Assembly (NCBI GenBank): GCA_030762895.1
Contig: CM061063.1
Span: 50,919,196 to 50,983,195, forward strand
DNA length: 64,000 nt
Reading direction: 5' to 3'
From: Sophora flavescens
Taxonomy: Eukaryota > Streptophyta > Magnoliopsida > Fabales > Fabaceae
The position numbers were made by a program, and so were the translations under genes. The notes beneath the pieces were generated by a model, which had not been told where the DNA came from, ran no database searches, and saw nothing but the letters and a program-made list of their open reading frames with translations. Shown one piece after another: positions 30,742 to 42,554 of the stretch. Every line of letters begins with the position of its first letter. Positions within the stretch are counted from its first letter, which is position 1.

Positions 30742-31509
30742 CTATTCCGCTTTTAACTTGACCAACGGTGCAAATACTCTTGTTCTTCCTGACAAATTCG
30801 ATATAAACCTCCGCAGAAAGTTAACCTTTCCTAGGAAAGACTGTAATTCTTTCTTATTTATCGGTGCTGCGGCTTCCATAACTACTTTAGCTTTATTTTT
30901 GTCCACCTTGATTCCTTTCTTATGAACTAAAAAGCCCGAGAATTTGGCAGCCGACACCCCAAAGCTATATTTTTCCGGGTTCATTTTGAGATTGGGTTTC
31001 CTCATCCTCTCAAACCCTTGCCTCAGGTGCTCTAAGTGATCATCTTTAGTTTTTGATTTGACAACCACATCATCAATATATACTTCTATAAATTTCCCAA
31101 TCACATCATGAAAAATAGTATTCATTGCTCGCTGGTAGGTGGCTCTTGCATTCTTTAAACCGAAAGGCATGACAATCCATTCATATGTCCCAATTGCCCC
31201 CGGACACTTGAAGACAATCTTTGACACATCTTCTTCGGCTATAAAGATTTGATTATAACCTGCATGGCCATCCATACAACTTAAAATTTCATTTCCTGAT
31301 GCTAAGTCGACAAGCATGTTAGCTATTGGCATCAGATATTCATCTTTGGGGGTAGCTGTATTTAGATTTCTAAAATCTATGCATACCCTCATTTTGCCAT
31401 TCTTTTTAATAACAGGAACTACATTAGAAGGCCAATCGACATACCTGGTTGTTCGAATGAACTTTGCCTTAAGCAGTCTTTCTACTTCCTCTTTAATTCT
31501 ATGTACCAC
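30742..31509 (-). pseudogene. reverse transcriptase (Tat/Ogre), 255-codon frame
   Basis: The longest Tat frame in the window. It reads KEEVERLLKAKFIRTTRYVD, VCIDFRNLNTATPKDEY, CMDGHAGYNQIFIAEED, VMPFGLKNARATYQRAMN, and the catalytic box YIDDVVVKS, then the thumb/connection (FGVSAAKFSGFLVHKKGIKV, LQSFLGKVNFLRRF). It is close to full length for an RT core, but a stop follows at KLKAE and the RNase H part is in another frame. It is a domain remnant with no gag, integrase or LTR attached. Confidence 0.88.
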
Positions 31510-31752
31510 CTCTGGGGCAAATCTTCTGCTCGCCTACTTAACAGGTTTGCAACCCTCCCTGAGTGGTAACCGGTGTTCGACAATATCCCTGCTTAAACTA
31601 CGCATTTAATCGTATTCCCATGCGAAGCAATCTTTATACTTTACAATTAGTCTGGCAAGTTTTTGTTTATAATCCTCTGGCAGAAAAGCACTCACAAAGA
31701 TAGGCATTTTCTTTTCCTCCGTACCTAAGTTTACTTCTTCCAGAGGATCTTC

Positions 31753-34700
31753 TGTGACACCCCGTTGTGCCCCATTGTATTATTACATTAAATCCTTAAT
31801 TATTTATTTACATAATCGCGCGCTTAACGTTGAAAATACGTAAAAATTAAAACTTAATTAATAATTATATAACTTATGCAGATATAAAACACACCAAACT
31901 ATTTTACATAAATACACACATGAGTATCCTTTATTTTACACAACCTGCTTATAACTAACTGAAACAAAACATCTTATGTGACTCACTGGCCTTAAACTAA
32001 CTACGCCACATTATTAGTATTAGTAGGTTGTTCTTCAAATCAACTTCGTTTTGAACATCGTTCAACTCTTCAACAATCTCCGTCTCGTATGGGTTTCCAT
32101 CCATCTCCTCCGTAACATAGTCGTCCATATGGTATTCTAACGTAACAAAGTAGACATACACCAAAAATACAGAAATAGGGAGATAAGAAACAGTTCTATC
32201 ATCATAAGTGGAAAAGATTCATAGCATATAATACAATAACGGTCACAAACATGCATCACTCACAAGTTACAACCATCCATACTTTATAACATCATCCTCT
32301 ACCCTTCAACTCATGCAACTAGACCTTTATGCTGACATGGCCACTACTACTCTTGTCACACACCCCTCGTTAGGGATGCCAGTCAGTCGTCCAAGTGACA
32401 CGTTCCCCACGCCGGTGAACATTCTCATACATGGTAGGAATGCTCATGAAAAGCAATGACACTATAGATGCACAGTACCGTCGGTGCACACCCTGGTTCT
32501 CTCTATCAACTCTATCAAGGGTGCTCATGCAAAGCAATGACACTATAGTTGCACAACTTAAATTCTAATTTGGAACGGTCTACAAGAACTTCGGACCTCG
32601 TGCATCTCAAATACACGGTTATGAACAACAATGCAACACATGATTCTCACTGGCTTTTATCAATAACAACCTAGTACCTCAAGCTTTTCCTCATAACCTC
32701 CACTTACACTATATATCACATCACTTCTATAAAATAATAGTGAGGCACTTCTAATTCATATTCAAAACTCTCACCCAAACAAAATACCTCCGAGCAATAT
32801 ATATCTTTCCTTAAAATTATCTAAGCATAGAATTAAACCCAGGCAGATCATGCATAACACATTAATCAACAGAATATTCAAACATCTCAATATCATATAA
32901 GTCAATTTATCACAACCAAATCATAATAGTTAAACCAAATAAATAACAAAGTCAGATTCTGTCACGGCCTGGCCGTGTAGCCATCACGGTCGTGACAGAC
33001 AACAAAGACAAGAATCCTACAACACAGAACCTGTCACGGCCTGGCCATGACAACCATCACGGTCGTGACAGACAACAAACATCCTCAATATCATAATATT
33101 CAAACACCAAAACAATACGTCACATGGAGATGGAATACCTCAACCAGCGTCTCACAAACAGTCAAAATTAAATAATTCAAACATCCTCAAATATGAATAA
33201 TCAACCTAAGGCGATAAACCTACAATTCCCAAATCGTCATTGGTTTTACGGAAAAGTTTCCAATACGATTTTGGTATTGTCGATTACTCGACCACTAGTA
33301 GGGTTTAGGTCGCCCTACACCATTATTATAAATTATATACTACTTATCGGTTCCGACGATGGAATGGTTCTTTCTCCCACTTGAGTTTGCACCAGAAACA
33401 CGTACACGACAATCCTCGTTATCCCGCCACGAGTTAACACAACCACCTTCAACCAAACAACATAATTATAATTAATCAACTAACACCCACCTATGACACT
33501 TTAGGGCTAGGTTCGGCCAAGACTTAGAAATAGGTTTAAGATTATCTTCTTAATGTCATCTTTTGGATCCTAATTACCGGAGGTCTTAACTATCATAGAT
33601 TACTTATTACAAAACTAAAATTTGAAACAAAATCCTCTAACCTTTAGGGTTAGGGTTTCGGTCAAGGGCTGACCTTTAGGGTTCAAAATCCTTAAAATTC
33701 CTAATCATGATTAAGTCATAGATTAATGATCCTTGATTAACCTAAATCATGGATTAGTGACTAACACAACTAAAGTTGAAACTCAAAACTTCCTATCTCT
33801 TTTATACAAGGATTCGGACTCAATAGGTTCATAGGGCTAGGGTTCTTAGTTTAATAAACCAACTTGGATTTATTAATCATACATACTAATAGCTTGATTA
33901 ACAAGATCATTAAGGAAAACTTTGAACAAAACTCAACAAATCTAACCCACCTAGGGTTTCGGCCAACACCAAGATTTTTGAGTAAAATATTCATTTTAAG
34001 AGACTAACATGGATTAGAGTGTGTAGTCATACATGCCATATAGAATACATGATCATACATGACAACACATGAACAAAACTCTACCAACCCTAATGTGATA
34101 GATTCGGCCAAGGCTAGATTTTTAGGAAAGAAATTTTTGATTACATCATGCTCTTGGATTTAGATAATATGCATGATATCAAGAAGATAGAAAGTAGTTT
34201 CATCATCATTAGATTTTTCTAGAATTTATTATGACTTTTCAAAGTTCTAGGGTTAGAAACTTTAAAGTGATGAACAACTATGATATAAGCCTTGAATCAA
34301 GAAACTTGCTAAAGAACATAGGCATGATTAAGGAATAAGATTATGATTTACCTCTTGAAAATCAATGACAAAGGAAATCCAAGAACTTGTTTTACAAACT
34401 TATCACTAAGAGACTTATGAACTTTAGGATTTTGGAAACAAATGGCAAAAGAAACTAAGTGAAAAGTGAGAGTATGGTATTTATAGAGGTAGTGGCGCCA
34501 TCTTAGGAAGGATCTAGACGATGATGAGTTGTCTTGCTAAAGGATTCAAATGCAATTAAGTTCTAAGGACCAATTTGCAAAGATTCCAAAAGTTGAAGGA
34601 CTAGTTTGCAAATTGTCAATAAAGTGTCATGATGATGATTTTGCCACATTAAATGCTAGCTTATCTTGACTTTGTTGGCTGAATTTATGAGTCAAAGATA

Positions 34701-35534
34701 TGTTAGGATAATTCAAGGATTTAAGAAGAATCAAGAATGTTGAAGAATAATCAAGGATAATGTAGAAAAATTTGGAAACTTGTGGTAAACTCTAGAAACA
34801 TCATGATTTATTCAACAACAATGAGGCAGCCATAAATCCTCATGGGCTTGCGCATGGGCTGGGTTAGTTTGGGCTTGGGTTCATTCTTGTGGGGCCCACT
34901 TGAAAATTTAAGCATTAGGCTTAAGATAGGAAACTTATATAGTTTCAAATAGGCTTTATGGAATCAAACCATGACCTAGAAAATTTTGGGCTTCTAAGAC
35001 ACGACCATTTGAGATTGAAAACAATGATTCTAGCCCAATTCCCTTGAAAAAACTTAGAAACTAACTTAGGGACAAAAGGGTAATTAACAGAAAGTTCAGA
35101 GGCTTAAACGTAAAATTCATAAATTTTCTATTTAACCCTGAAAAACCTTCTAGACTTAAAAATATGATTCATCCCCTTGAATCATCTCAAAATCCTAAGA
35201 AAAACCCTCTATCGGTTCTGAGAAACTCCGAAATCTCTTCCGTCGTCTACCCGATTACGTGTTTCACCCGAAAAATATAAATTATTTTATTTTTTTTCCA
35301 AAATAATTCTAAAAATACAGAATTGTAGGAAATAAAATAATAATCTTAAGTCTTTCATTCACGAATTAAAATTAAGTCTTTTGAGCAGTATAATTATACT
35401 GTCAATGGAATTCGCAGGCCGGTTTTCGCCTGACTTTCCAACCTAATTTTCAGTCATAGCTTCCTAATTCAAGTAGGATTGAGTAGTAAACTCCGTTTAA
35501 TTAAAATAATTTTCTAAAACTTAAATAAATTTAT

Positions 35535-35565
<31 letters not shown>

Positions 35566-35599
35566 TGTTATTTAAAACAGCGAAATACAGGGTGTTACA
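31753..35599 (-). repeat. 3' LTR of the 19 kb gypsy (3.85 kb)
   Basis: A long LTR. A TATA box CTATAAATACC lies on the minus strand at 34476-34486, which would place the RNA start near 34450 and leave about 2.7 kb of R/U5. Two palindromic GTCACGGCCTGGCC/GGTCGTGACAG blocks lie at 32957-33074. Tracts rich in TTAGGGTT(T)-like words occur at 33500-34000. Its counterpart is 40086-40753 plus 48555-50749. Confidence 0.9.
34476..34486 (-). promoter_or_regulatory. LTR TATA box (minus)
   Basis: CTATAAATACC on the minus strand; the matching site in the 5' LTR is 49586-49596 (CTATAAATATC). Confidence 0.6.
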
Positions 35600-35613
35600 T
35601 TACTACCCCACTT
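35600..35613 (-). other. polypurine tract (minus)
   Basis: AAGTGGGGTAGTA on the minus strand directly before the 3' LTR. Confidence 0.75.
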
Positions 35614-35639
35614 AAAAAAATTTCGTCCTCGAAATTTAC

Positions 35640-37189
35640 ATACTTCAGAAAAGATGTGGATATCGTTGTTGCATATCTGCTTCACGCTCCCAAGTAGCAT
35701 CTCCAATAGTTTCATCTCATATGACCTTAACCAAAGGAATTTGTCTACCACGAAGTTCCTTAATCTCTTTATCTGCTATCCTTACAGGTAGAGTCTCATA
35801 CTCTAGATTCTCTCGCAGTTGTATAGACTCAGACTCAATAACATGTGAAGGATCAGGATAATATTTTCTCAACTGAGACACGTGAAAGACGTCATGAAGA
35901 TTAGCAAGATTAGGTGGTAAAGCAATATGATAAGCTACTGGACCAATCCTTCAAATAATCTGGAAAGGTCCGATGAATCTAGGAGTAAGTTTTCTAGTTT
36001 TGATAGCCCTGACAATTCCGGTCTTCGGAGTGACTCTCAAAAACACGTGATCGCCCTCTTGGAATTCTAAAGGTCTCCTTCTCTTGTTACTGTAGCTCAT
36101 TTGCCTATCCTGTGCCTCCTTCATCTTTTCCCTTATCTTCCTAACTTGTTCCGCAGTCTGTTGCACCACATCTGGATCCAAGACTTGATTTGCACCAATC
36201 TCATACCAACATAACGGTGTCCTACACTTCCTACCATACAAAGCCTCATATGGTGCCATCCCTATACTACTGTGAAAACTATTGTTGTAAGTAAATTCAA
36301 TCAATGGCAAGAACTCATCCCAACTGCCAGTATGTTCCAAAACACAAGCTCTTAAAAGGTCCTCCAATGATTGAATCGTCCTTTCTGACTGTCCATCCGT
36401 TTGGGGATGGTAAGCAGAACTCATCCTTAACTTGGTCCCTAAAGCATGGTGCAACTGTCTCCAAAATCTAGATGTAAATCTAGGATCTCGGTCTGAAACA
36501 ATGCTCGATGGCACACCATGCAACCTAACAATTTCTTTGATGTATATTTGGATCAACTTCTCCAAACTATAACTTTCCCCCATAGGTAAGAAGTGAGCAC
36601 ACTTCGTCAACCGATCAATGATAACCCAAATCGCATCATGTTTCTTAGGAGTTCGTGGTAGTCCAACCACAAAATCCATAGCTATGCTATCCCATTTCCA
36701 TTTTGGGATATCTAATGATTGCAATAAACCAGCTGGCTTTTGATGCTCTATCTTAGCCTTCTGACACACTAGGCAAGATAAAACATACTCTGCTACCTCT
36801 TTCTTCATCCTCGTCCACCAAAACAATTTCTTTAAATCCTGATACATTTTAGTGGATCCAGGATGAATACTCAACTTACTCTTATGTGCTTCTTCTAATA
36901 CCAACTTCATAAGTTCTAAATCCTCGGGCACACATATTCTATCTCTAAACCTCAGTACACCATTTGTTCCTCTACTAAACTCAGAATTTTTACCTTCATC
37001 TATACCTCTACTTATCTCCTGTAAATATGGACCTTGAGCCTGTTTATCCTTAAGATCCCTCATAAAATCACTACTAATAGTGATCATACCTAAGCAAATT
37101 TTATCCTCAACCAACTCCATTCCTAAGTTCAAATCTCTGAACTGTTCCAGTAATTCCAACTCTTTAACCATCATTGCGGACACATGCAA
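35640..37189 (-). pseudogene. integrase and chromodomain of the 19 kb gypsy
   Basis: A 412-codon frame (37189-35951) holds the zinc-binding region (H102/H109, C139, C142 in SIHPGSTKMYQDLK... and CLVCQKAK), the catalytic triad D172 (SIAMDFVVGLP), D233 (VSDRDPRF), E269 (GQSERTIQ), and the GPF region (RFIGPFQII). A frame break at about 35950 leads to VSQLRKYYPDPSHV and a chromodomain (LRGRQIPLVKV, DATWEREADMQQRYPHLF), ending near 35643. The chromodomain can direct insertion into heterochromatin in related elements. The upstream join to RNase H is also broken (see the pol entry). Confidence 0.9.
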
Positions 37190-39192
37190 TTATTTCCTAC
37201 TCAAGGCATCCGCTACTACATTCGCCTTCCCATGCCAGGATGGTATAATAAATCAAACTCATAATCTTTGATAAACTCCATCCATCTTCGTTGTCTCATA
37301 TTCAACTCCTTTTGATCGAACAGATACTTCAGACTTTTATGGTCACTGTAAACATTAAATTTTGCCCCATAGAGAAAGTGTCGCCATATTTTTAATGCGA
37401 ACACTATGGCTGCTAATTCCAAATCACGAGTCGGATAGTTCCTCTCATGAATTCTCAATTGTTGGGAAGCATAAGCCACCACTCTTCCCTCTTGCATTAG
37501 AACACAACCTAAACCTTGGTATGACGCATCACAGTATACGTCAAACGGTCCTAATGGATCCGGTAAAGTCAACACATGTGATGTAGTCAACCTTTCCTTC
37601 AGCTTTTGGAAACTCTGCTCACAGTTGTCCGTCCATACAAAAGTTGTATTTTTCCTCGTCAACTGCGTCATAGGCAACGCAATCTTCGATAAACTCTCTA
37701 TAAACCTCCGATAATATCCAGCTAACCCTAGAAAGCTTTGTACTTCACTTACTGACTTAGGTCGTTCCCATTTAAGAACTGCCTCAACCTTTGCTGGATC
37801 TACTGCTATACCTTCCTTGGTGATCACATGTCCTAGAAATTGGACTTCTTCCATCCAAAACTCACACTTGGAAAGTTTAGCATAAAGCTGCCTATCCTTC
37901 AAAACTTGCAGCACTATCCTTAAATGTTTCTCATGATCTTCCCATGTACGAGAATAGATAAGGATGTCGTCGATGAATACAACAACAAACTTATCAAGGT
38001 ACGGTCTAAATATCCTGTTCATATAATCCATGAACACTGCTGGCGCATTAGTCACACCGAACGGCATAACTAAATACTCGTAATGTCCATACCTTGTTCT
38101 AAAAGCCGTTTTTAGTATATCTTCCTTCTTTACTCTAATCTGATGGTATCCAGATCTCAAATCAATCTTGGAAAATACTTCGGCTCCTTTCAATTGATCC
38201 ATCAGATCATCTATCCTAGGCAACGGATACTTATTCCTAATTGTTACCTTGTTTAACTGTCTATAATCCGTGCACAACCTAGCACTTCCATCTTTCTTCT
38301 TAACAAACAACACTGGAGCTCCCCATGGTGAAACACTCGGCCTTATGAATTCTTTTCCCAACATATCATCCAACTGTTTCTTCAGCTCCGCCAATTCTAT
38401 AGGTGACATCCGATAGGGCACCATAGATATAGGTCCTGTCCCTGGTACAAGATCTATGGTGAATTCCACTTCTCGTTCTAGTGGTAAACCTGGAACGTCG
38501 GGAGGGAAAACTTCAGGAAACTCTCTCACGATAGGCATAGAATCTATACTAGGGGTCTCAATAGTTTCCACCGCGAACAACATCACGTATTGTCGAGAGT
38601 CGTCACCCCTCATGGATACTCCTTCATTGGCAGAGACTATACTAGAAGACTGAAGAAATGATAAGGTCTTACTAGAACAGTCTAGCATTACATGGTTAGC
38701 CGAAAGCCAATACATGCCAAGAATAACATCTATCTGTTGCATAGACAAACAGACAAGGTCTACAATAAATGTTCTATTCTCAACAACTATAGGACACTGT
38801 AAACAAATAGACATAGTAGTCAAAGGATTACTAGTTTGAGTAGATATTGTAAGGGTATAAGGTAATTGAGAAACAGTTAATTTTAATTGATCCACACATT
38901 CATACGAAATAAATGAATGTGTAGCGCCTGAGTCAAATAACACGTACGAGAGTCTACCAGCTATGAAACACATACCTTGTATAAGATCAGCAGATTGAGA
39001 GGATTCAGTTCCCTTCACGATAAACACTCTTCCAGTGGCCTGAGGTCTTGCTCCCTGTTGCCCTGCTGATATTACTCCTCTCCCAGCTCCACCCCGATTG
39101 CCTCCATTTCCTCTTCCTGCAGCTATCGACGGTCGCCTAGCCTGCTGTCTGCAATCTCGGGCCATATGACTTTTTTTCAACAGTGAAAACAA
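37190..39192 (-). pseudogene. protease, RT and RNase H of the 19 kb gypsy
   Basis: A 658-codon frame (39192-37216). It has the end of a zinc knuckle (HMARDC), protease active site LFDSGATHSFIS (DSG at residues 87-89), and RT from VEFTIDLVPGTGPIS through RLCTDYRQLNKVTIRNKYPL to the catalytic FIDDILIYS (about residues 406-409). RNase H follows with YCDASYQGLGCVLM, RDLELAAIVFALKIWRHFL and YSDHKSLKYLF. The frame fails at YHPG: an extra base turns KANVVADALSRK into GRRM and stop, and a TAA follows at about 37188. All catalytic residues seen are intact, so decay is limited to a few lesions. Confidence 0.92.
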
Positions 39193-40085
39193 CTAGGCCG
39201 CTCCATGCAGTATCTAAGATAATGCGGTCCGCCACATCTGAAACAAGATAAGCCTTGCTGCTGTTGACCAGCTCTAACCACTGGTGCTGGTGTTGGTGTC
39301 TGCACTGGTCGGGCATACGGTCTCTGTCTCCATTGAGAGTTACTACCTCCTCGCCTCTGAAAACCCGGTCGAGTAGGACCCCCACTCCTTAATTGTTTCT
39401 GCTCATTAGCCAGCCTCAGATCTAGACTTTCGATCGCACTGCATCGTTCCACTAGCTCTGGAAAACTCTGGATATCCAGAGATACTATAGACCTCTGGAG
39501 TTCATGTCGGAGTCCTTCCTCAAACCTTCTACATTGCCAATCTTCACCTGGGAATCTCTGATAAAATTCGGAATACTTAATCAGAGCCTCAAATCGTGAT
39601 GCATAATCACCAACAGTCATGTTGCCCTGTTTGAGACTCATGAATTCCCTTTCTTTCTCGCGTCGAACTAGACGCGGAAAATACTTCTCAAAGAAGCAAT
39701 CACTAAACAGCTACCAGTTGATAATTCTGCCTTCGGCATCCAGCAATCTTCGCTTGCCTCTCCACCAAGACTCTGCTCCTCCAGTTAGCATGAAGGTAAC
39801 ATACGTCACTTTCCTATCCTCTCTGTAGCTCATGGTATCGAATATCTTCTTGATCTCTTGTATCCACCATTATGCCTTCTCTGGATCATAATCTCCTCGG
39901 AATTGGGGTGGCTTCCCTTTCAGAAAGTAGCCATTCCGGCATCTTCAGCTGCAGCAGCTCTCCTTTGATTCTGTTGTTCCTGCTGTTCTTTGTTCATCTG
40001 TAGCATCTCAGCATTCTGCTGTGTTTGTAACAACAGAGCAATAACTATGTTTTTCATGGTATCTTGAGTCTCAGATAACTCTCTT
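39177..40085 (-). pseudogene. gag of the 19 kb gypsy, 5'-truncated
   Basis: The minus frame 39641-39177 reads MSLKQGNMTVGDYASRFEAL, then a basic Gln-rich stretch and zinc knuckle CFRCGGPHYLRYC. A second knuckle CFHC is followed by TGA (normally CFHCGKK), which breaks the join to pol. Upstream (39642-39920) stop codons interrupt text such as TYVTFMLTGGAESWW. The segment near 39920-40085 (NIVIALLLQTQQNAEMLQMN) is the N-terminal part, cut at 40085 where LTR sequence begins. The capsid start codon is lost. Confidence 0.85.
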
Positions 40086-40753
40086 CCAAACAAAATACCT
40101 CCGAGCAATATATATCTTTCCTTAAAATTATCTAAGCATAGAATTAAACCCAGGAAGATCATGCATAACACATTAATCAACAAAATATTAAAACATCTCA
40201 ATATCATATAAGTCAATTTATCACAACCAAATCATAATAGTTCAACCAAATAAATAACAAAGTCAGATTCTGTCATGGCCTAGCCGTGTAACCATCACGG
40301 TCGTGACAGACAACAAAGACAAGAATCCTACAACACAGAACCTGTCACGGCTTGGCCATGACAACCATCACGGCCGTGACAGACAACAAACATCCTCAAT
40401 ACCATAATATTCAAACACCAAAACAATACGTCACATGGAGATGGAATACCTCAACCAGTGTATCACAAACAGTCAAAAATAAATAATTCAAACATCCTCA
40501 AATATGAATAATCAACCTAAGGCGATAAACCTACAATTCCCAAATCGTCATTGGTTTTACGGAAAAGTTTCCAATACGATTTTGGTATTGTCGATTACTC
40601 GACCACTAGTAGGGTTTAGGTCGCCCTACACCATTATTATAAATTATATACTACTTATCGGTTCCGACGATGGAATGGTTCTTTCTCCCACCTGAGTTTG
40701 CACCAGAAACACGTACACGACGATCCTCGTTATCCCTCCACGAGTTAACACAA
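40086..40753 (-). repeat. 5' LTR of the 19 kb gypsy, inner piece
   Basis: Matches 32775-33446 of the 3' LTR, including the two palindromic TCACGG/CCGTGA blocks (40267-40382). Ends with CACAA (40749-40753), the Athila target site. Confidence 0.9.
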
Positions 40754-42276
40754 TGATAAGCCTCTGGCTTATCTAGTTTTATGACTAGATGAACTAGGGT
40801 TTATGTGCCAATCAGTCGAGTTCACTCTCGTTTTCGCCCAAATTTGCCTTGTTTTGTTCCTAAGTTGGACTTTGACTCGTTTTGCGTCTTTTGTGTAGTT
40901 TTTAGCTTACTTTGGATAGAATTATGCTTTTGGTTGCTTTTGTTGTTTCAGGTTAGAGGTAAAGCTCCGGGAGTCAAGGAAAGTCAAGAAACAGAGGAAA
41001 AAGCACTTCTGGAGATGCTCGCCACGCGAGTGGATGCTCGCCTCGCGAGCCTGAACATCAGATAAAGTAGGAACAGTCATCACTCTGGCTCGCCCCGCGA
41101 ACAGTACTCTCGCCTCGCGAATCATGAAGACCTGGAAGACAGAGACCATCACAGCCTAGCCGTGATGAAGGTCACAGCCTAGAATTGAAGTCTCGCCCCG
41201 CGAAAAGAATCTCGCCCCGCGAAAGTTTGAAGACCTGGAAGACAGAGACCATCACGGCCTAGCCGTGATGAAGGCCACGACTGTGACAGATTGAAGTTGG
41301 AAGACTCGCCCCGCGAATACACTCTCGCCTCGCGCGAATCCAAAATTCAAAGCGCACCAAAACTAATATTCGCGTCGCGAGAGTAAGCTCCCCCCGCGAG
41401 CGGGCGAAAAACAGAATCCTTATTTAAAGGCTGTTTCAGATCAGAGAAAGAGGAGGTTTTTCCACTGGTTTTAGATCAGATTTTGTGCTAATCCTTTTCT
41501 CTCTGGAGCTGCGTCTCCCTTTTCTTTTCTTTTCTTAGTTTATTATGGAGATTATTGCCGATTGTTCGTTTGTCGTAACGGGCATGAGGAACTAATCCCT
41601 TCGTCCGAGGGATCAATGAAGCCGCCCATGGCGGTATAGTCTTCGATGTGATGTATGTTTTTCTCCCCTTCTCTCAATGAATGTTTTCCAATTCTGATTT
41701 GATTGCGTTGATCATATGTTTTGCGTGATTGACTAGTTAAACGTGTTTGAGGCTGAACGACGATTCGCGTTTTAGAACTTGGATTGGAATCACTAATTGA
41801 ATAATGAGCACGACAGTAGATTTAGGAGATTAGTGCAACCTTATAGGGAACAAGAATTAATAGAATTCGAGATTAGGATTATGAGACCTAGTAAGTAATT
41901 AATCCAATCGTCGAATACGTCCTATTGAGCACGACAGTGGATATAGGAGAAATTGGGGGTCCCGGTTGACATTGTAATTGAACTTAGGGAGGAATTCATC
42001 ATCACTTGGGTACTATACATGATTGGGTAGGTGGATTTGAGACCTTGGATATTTTAATTTCAGATTTTAATAGTTTAGTTTTATTAGATTTGTTAATTGA
42101 ATATCGATCCTCTTATTCTCTCTCCCTCAACCACCTTCTGTAACTTGACCAAACGTATCGGAATTCCCGCGGATTAGTCGAATTGGTAGCCCAATCCTTG
42201 TGTTCGACCTCGGTAAATTCTTACCGTGTTTTTATTACTTGCGACGACCCGGTACACTTGTCGGTGACAGTCAACA
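40754..42276 (+). repeat. 5' LTR of the Athila derivative (1523 bp)
   Basis: Holds a GC-rich block (41020-41405) with many CTCGCC(C/T)CGCGA units and TCACGGCCTAGCCGTGA palindromes, followed by a TATA-like CTTATTTAAAGG (41419-41430). The last 600 bp are AT-rich and include two copies of GAGCACGACAGT (41806, 41936). Differs from the 3' LTR at about 19 positions. Confidence 0.93.
41023..41405. repeat. TCGCGA/CGCGAG palindrome cluster in Athila LTR
   Basis: At least ten copies of CTCGCC(C/T/A)CGCGA(A/G), each about 15 bp, spaced irregularly by 10-60 bp, with a TCGCGAG inversion near 41372. Between them are two TCACGGCCTAGCCGTGA-like palindromes (41138-41153, 41251-41267). The same cluster is at 47296-47680 in the 3' LTR. 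Confidence 0.85.
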
Positions 42277-42280
42277 AGTT

Positions 42281-42302
42281 TTTGGCGCCGTTGCCGGGGA
42301 TT
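42281..42302 (+). other. tRNA-Asp primer binding site
   Basis: TGGCGCCGTTGCCGGGGA lies a few bases after the LTR (42283-42300), complementary to the 3' end of tRNA-Asp, as used by Athila elements. Confidence 0.88.
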
Positions 42303-42554
42303 GGCACACCAATTTTCCTAATTATTTAGGGAATTTGATTATTTGGTTAAGCTGTTTTTCTTTTTATTTTTCTGTTATTTCTTTATTATTTCTCTCTACT
42401 TCTTTGATTCCACTTGGTCTTGCCGTGTTTTTGTATGCGAGGGGCCCTTTCACAAGAGGACTTGCTATTCGATTCAGAGATCACCAGGACCGAGAGGCAA
42501 TTAAGAAAAAAGGCCAGAGAAAGGAAGAGGCAGGAAGCAATTAAAATAGAGATC

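Larger units (their letters stand above)
30319..31752 (-). mobile_element. Tat/Ogre-type gypsy remnant, right copy, first part
   Basis: Counterpart of 1-745 (position 3 corresponds to 31027) that extends further: RT and the start of RNase H. It ends at the TCTTC target site (31748-31752) of the 19 kb gypsy insertion and resumes at 50755 after the duplicated TCTTC. Homology to RNase H stops near 30530 inside AENVFGS, where unrelated sequence is joined, so the far end is rearranged. Confidence 0.85.

Noticed and set aside
30742..31509. A domesticated reverse transcriptase, since 255 codons with YIDD are open.
   Set aside because: The copy at 1-582 is frameshifted, the frame ends inside the connection region, RNase H is broken and there is no sign of a promoter or exon structure.
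33193..33384. Identical 63-codon frames at 33193-33384 and 40504-40695 as a conserved gene.
   Set aside because: They are the two LTR copies of the 19 kb element; identity reflects recent LTR duplication, and no protein similarity is recognised.
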